A program made the translations under genes and the position numbers. This document shows positions 6,563 through 8,535 of a DNA stretch of 8,535 bases, in pieces. Below the pieces are notes generated by a model that ran no database searches, had not been told where the DNA came from, and worked only from the letters and a program-made list of their open reading frames with translations. Origin of the DNA: Anaerolineae bacterium (lineage in GTDB: Bacteria; Chloroflexota; Anaerolineae; Aggregatilineales; Phototrophicaceae); the NCBI GenBank assembly GCA_020848855.1, contig JADLHH010000214.1:1-8535 (forward strand), given 5' to 3'. How positions within the stretch are numbered: position 1 is the stretch's first letter; every line of letters begins with the position of its first letter.

Positions 6563-6567
6563 CTCCC
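6563..6567 (-). promoter_or_regulatory. Shine-Dalgarno fixing a GTG start (cyclase-receiver gene)
   Basis: GGGAG on the minus strand, eight bases before the GTG at 6554 and directly abutting the stop codon (6568-6570) of the upstream receiver gene. This arrangement favours coupled translation of the two response regulators. Confidence 0.65.
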
Positions 6568-6930
6568 TCATCCGAGATATTGCCGCAGCTTGGCGGTCAG
6601 GTCGCGCATATTGATAGGCTTGGAGACGTAGTCGTTGCACCCGGCTTCCAGCGCCCGCTCGCGGTCGCCCATCATGGCGTGCGCCGTTAGAGCGATGATC
6701 GGAGTCGCGGCGAGACCGGGGTCGTTCTTGAGCGTGCGGGTCGCCGTCCAGCCGTCCACGCGCGGCAGCGACAAATCCATCAAAATCAGATCGGGCTTTT
6801 CCGAGAGCGCCGAGCGAATGCCTTCTTCGCCATCTTTGGCGACAAGCACCTGATACCCCATCGAATTGAGCACGTCGGAGATCAGAACCATATTGTCTGA
6901 GTTGTCCTCAATCACAAGAATGCGCCTCAT
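6568..6930 (-). CDS. Single-domain response regulator (DivK/CheY-like receiver)
   Basis: A 120-residue stand-alone receiver domain with no output domain, as in DivK/CheY/Spo0F-like proteins that relay phosphate or act by protein-protein contact. Seen: acidic pair E8/D9 (VIEDN), phospho-acceptor D52 (LILMDLSLPRVDGW), switch T82 (ALTAHAM) and K104 (VSKPI). All key residues are intact. I chose the ATG at 6930 because AAGGA lies five bases upstream and related proteins begin MxxILVVEDN; an in-frame GTG at 6948 would add six residues and is possible. It sits between the histidine kinase and the cyclase-receiver gene, so the simplest reading is that the kinase phosphorylates this protein, the fused receiver, or both. 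An AT-rich 58-base gap separates it from the kinase stop. Confidence 0.94.
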   Translation of the reverse strand: MRRILVIEDNSDNMVLISDVLNSMGYQVLVAKDGEEGIRSALSEKPDLILMDLSLPRVDGWTATRTLKNDPGLAATPIIALTAHAMMGDRERALEAGCNDYVSKPINMRDLTAKLRQYLG

Positions 6931-6988
6931 CACAATCCTTTTCCCCACGCCACCCTTATTCTATTTTATGCTTTTTAGATTTGCGCGG
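6931..6988 (-). other. AT-rich gap between kinase and receiver genes; possible weak internal promoter
   Basis: Much of this gap is AT-rich in an otherwise GC-rich region. On the minus strand it contains TAAAAT (complement of 6963-6968), which resembles a -10 box, and AAGGA just before the receiver ATG. I see no good -35 at the right distance, so an internal promoter is only a possibility. No hairpin terminator is visible after the kinase stop, consistent with read-through transcription. Confidence 0.25.
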
Positions 6989-8524
6989 CTACTTTTTCGT
7001 CGCGGGGTGACGACCATTCGCGCGTTCGGCAGGGGGCATCCAGGCGACGCGGCTGAAGCGGTAGGGCGCGGGCGGGCGGGGTGACTTCCGCTGCGACGGC
7101 AGCGCCAGAAAAACCGTACTGCCGCGATCGGGGGCGCTTTTCAGCCAGAGCGCGCCTTCGTGCAGTTCGGCAAGGCGCTTGGCGATGGTCAGCCCCAAGC
7201 CGGTGCCGAAATACTGTTCGGTGCGCGGGTCGGCGATCTGGTAGAACTCGTCGAAGATGCGCGCCTGATCTTCCGGTGGGATGCCGATCCCGGTGTCGCC
7301 GACTTCGACGATCATCCATTCCCCATCCGCCAGCCAGCCGGTCACGGGGAGTTGAAACTGCGCCGAAACCCCATTTCGAACCTGAATGCACCGGCTGCGG
7401 ATGGTCACTTCGCCCTCGAACGTGAACTTCATGGCGTTGTCGAGCATCTGCGCGACGATCTGGTAAATGCGGGCTTCGTCGCCCAGGATCGGCGGCAGGT
7501 TCCCATCGAGGTCGCGGATCAGCTTCAGGCGTTTTTTGCCCCGGCGCGCGTCCAGCGTATCGGCTGCCCGTTCGATTACCTCGCTGAGCGAGAAGGGCGC
7601 GCGGGCAATCGCCAGCCGCCCGGCGTCGATGGCGTTCAGGTCGAGCATGTTGGTGATCATTTCCAGCAGGTTGTCGCTGTTGCGCCGGATTTTGCCGAGG
7701 CGGTCGAGCTGCTTCTTGTTGAGGTCGCCGTACAACCCGCTGTGCAGCAGTTCGGTATAGCCGATGATCGAGTTGAGCGGCGTGCGCAGCCGGTGACCGA
7801 GGTTGTCGAGGAATTCGCTCCGGTGCTGTCCGGCGGTCTGAAGCGCCCGCGAAAGCGCCGCGTTTTCGGCTTTCAGGCTGGCGGCTTCGCCCAGCGCCTG
7901 CCGCAGATCGCGGTTGGCGAGGTGCAGTTCCACCGTCAGTTGGTCGATGGGCTGACGGGCTTGCGCGCGCCCGACCACCCATCCCAGCCACGCGATTCCC
8001 GCCGCCGCCAGCGCCGGCGCGCCCGAATACAGCCAGTCGGGCAGCATCAGCAGGCTGGCACACGCGAACAGCATCAGCAAGCCCGCCCCGCGCAGCGCCG
8101 CCGCGTCTGGGTGACGAGCGATCAGGATTGTCCACAGGGCTGTCCCCGCGTGGAACAGCACGATGGCGTAGACGACGATATGCGCGGCTGGCGTATCACG
8201 TCCTGCCCAGATCAGCAGCAGAAGCGCGACCAGCGTCGCCGGAAGCGCGCGGCTGAGCAGGTGGCTGATTCGGGATTCGGTGGTGAGGTAGCGGGCGAGA
8301 AACGCGAAGCCGGCGAGTGCCGTCGCTGCCAGCCCGGACGCGGCGGGCGCATAATTGCCCGGTACGAGCGTGCCGAGCAGCCCCCACAGCAGGAGCGCGC
8401 GGCTCAGCGCCACAAGCTGCGGATGCGTCGGGGCGCGGTGGGGCTGCACGGCGAGGTTGAACAGCAGCGCGGCGGCGACGCCAACAGCGCAGAGACTCGA
8501 CAGCAGCTCCACAGCGAGGGGCAA
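6989..8524 (-). CDS. Membrane sensor histidine kinase (HisKA-HATPase) with atypical H-box
   Basis: A 511-residue sensor kinase. Residues 1-185 contain about seven hydrophobic segments and no recognisable extracytoplasmic ligand domain, suggesting an integral-membrane sensor. A helical, probably coiled-coil stretch follows (about 194-232). The HisKA dimerisation/phospho-acceptor segment has FLDNLGHRLRTPLNSIIGY (238-256) with His244; the residue after the His is Arg245, where most HisKA proteins have Glu or Asp. The ATPase domain is complete: N-box LDNAMKF (361-367), G1 GDTGIGIP (409-416), FDEFYQ and G2 GTGLGLTIAKR (440-450). A basic, Pro-rich tail (477-511) follows. The start is TTG at 8524, supported by GGAG at 8532-8535, the last bases of the window; an upstream in-frame extension cannot be ruled out. 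It appears to be the first gene of the operon visible here; its likely partners are the two receivers downstream. Confidence 0.93.
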   Translation of the reverse strand: MPLAVELLSSLCAVGVAAALLFNLAVQPHRAPTHPQLVALSRALLLWGLLGTLVPGNYAPAASGLAATALAGFAFLARYLTTESRISHLLSRALPATLVALLLLIWAGRDTPAAHIVVYAIVLFHAGTALWTILIARHPDAAALRGAGLLMLFACASLLMLPDWLYSGAPALAAAGIAWLGWVVGRAQARQPIDQLTVELHLANRDLRQALGEAASLKAENAALSRALQTAGQHRSEFLDNLGHRLRTPLNSIIGYTELLHSGLYGDLNKKQLDRLGKIRRNSDNLLEMITNMLDLNAIDAGRLAIARAPFSLSEVIERAADTLDARRGKKRLKLIRDLDGNLPPILGDEARIYQIVAQMLDNAMKFTFEGEVTIRSRCIQVRNGVSAQFQLPVTGWLADGEWMIVEVGDTGIGIPPEDQARIFDEFYQIADPRTEQYFGTGLGLTIAKRLAELHEGALWLKSAPDRGSTVFLALPSQRKSPRPPAPYRFSRVAWMPPAERANGRHPATKK

Positions 8525-8531
8525 GTATCCA

Positions 8532-8535
8532 CTCC
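8532..8535 (-). promoter_or_regulatory. Shine-Dalgarno supporting the kinase TTG start, at the window edge
   Basis: GGAG on the minus strand occupies the last four bases of the window, seven bases before the TTG at 8524. No in-frame stop lies between the TTG and the edge, so a longer kinase remains possible. Confidence 0.5.

Noticed and set aside
6975..8135. Minus-strand 386-codon frame overlapping the kinase in another phase
   Set aside because: The kinase frame contains all H, N, G1 and G2 boxes. This one is Arg/Pro/Gly-rich with no domain.
1..8535. CRISPR array, insertion sequence or prophage signature
   Set aside because: No regularly spaced direct repeats, no transposase or integrase coding, and no terminal inverted repeats were seen.

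Overview
The window is a compact piece of a high-GC bacterial chromosome (about 60% G+C or more by eye). It holds seven full-length genes in two convergent blocks. Class III cyclase receiver proteins next to a DivK-like receiver, and a three-gene acyl-CoA carboxylase with a separate BT-like biotinyl subunit, would fit Chloroflexota (Anaerolineae-like). That placement is an inference; no marker gene is present.

Layout: 1-562 has no convincing gene. It carries a terminator-like hairpin at the left edge, a strong nested palindrome (32-68), a CRP-like palindrome (187-202) and a long leader. On the plus strand, 563-4136 encodes a biotin-dependent acyl-CoA carboxylase as three genes: carboxyltransferase (PCC-beta/MmdA type), biotin carboxylase (AccC type) and a 160-residue biotinyl subunit. 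A nested hairpin (2118-2154) sits directly against the Shine-Dalgarno of the second gene. A 107-base convergent gap follows. On the minus strand, read right to left, come a membrane histidine kinase (8524-6989), a stand-alone DivK/CheY-like receiver (6930-6568), a receiver fused to a class III adenylate/guanylate cyclase domain (6554-5520) and a 12-TM major facilitator transporter (5482-4244). The gaps of 13 to 58 bases suggest one operon whose promoter lies outside the window.

How the genes work together: the plus block should carry out ATP-dependent carboxylation of biotin (BC), carried on Lys126 of the biotinyl subunit, and transfer to an acyl-CoA (CT). The minus block is a phosphorelay-type signalling module with a transporter at its end.

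Most interesting: several proteins keep their fold and reading frame but lack canonical catalytic residues. The biotin carboxylase has an altered ATP-grasp glycine loop and an Asn-to-Lys change in the metal-binding EMNxR motif. The cyclase domain lacks the first metal Asp and the transition-state Arg. The kinase has Arg in place of the acidic residue after its phospho-accepting His. These residues were read directly from the translations; their functional consequences are inference.
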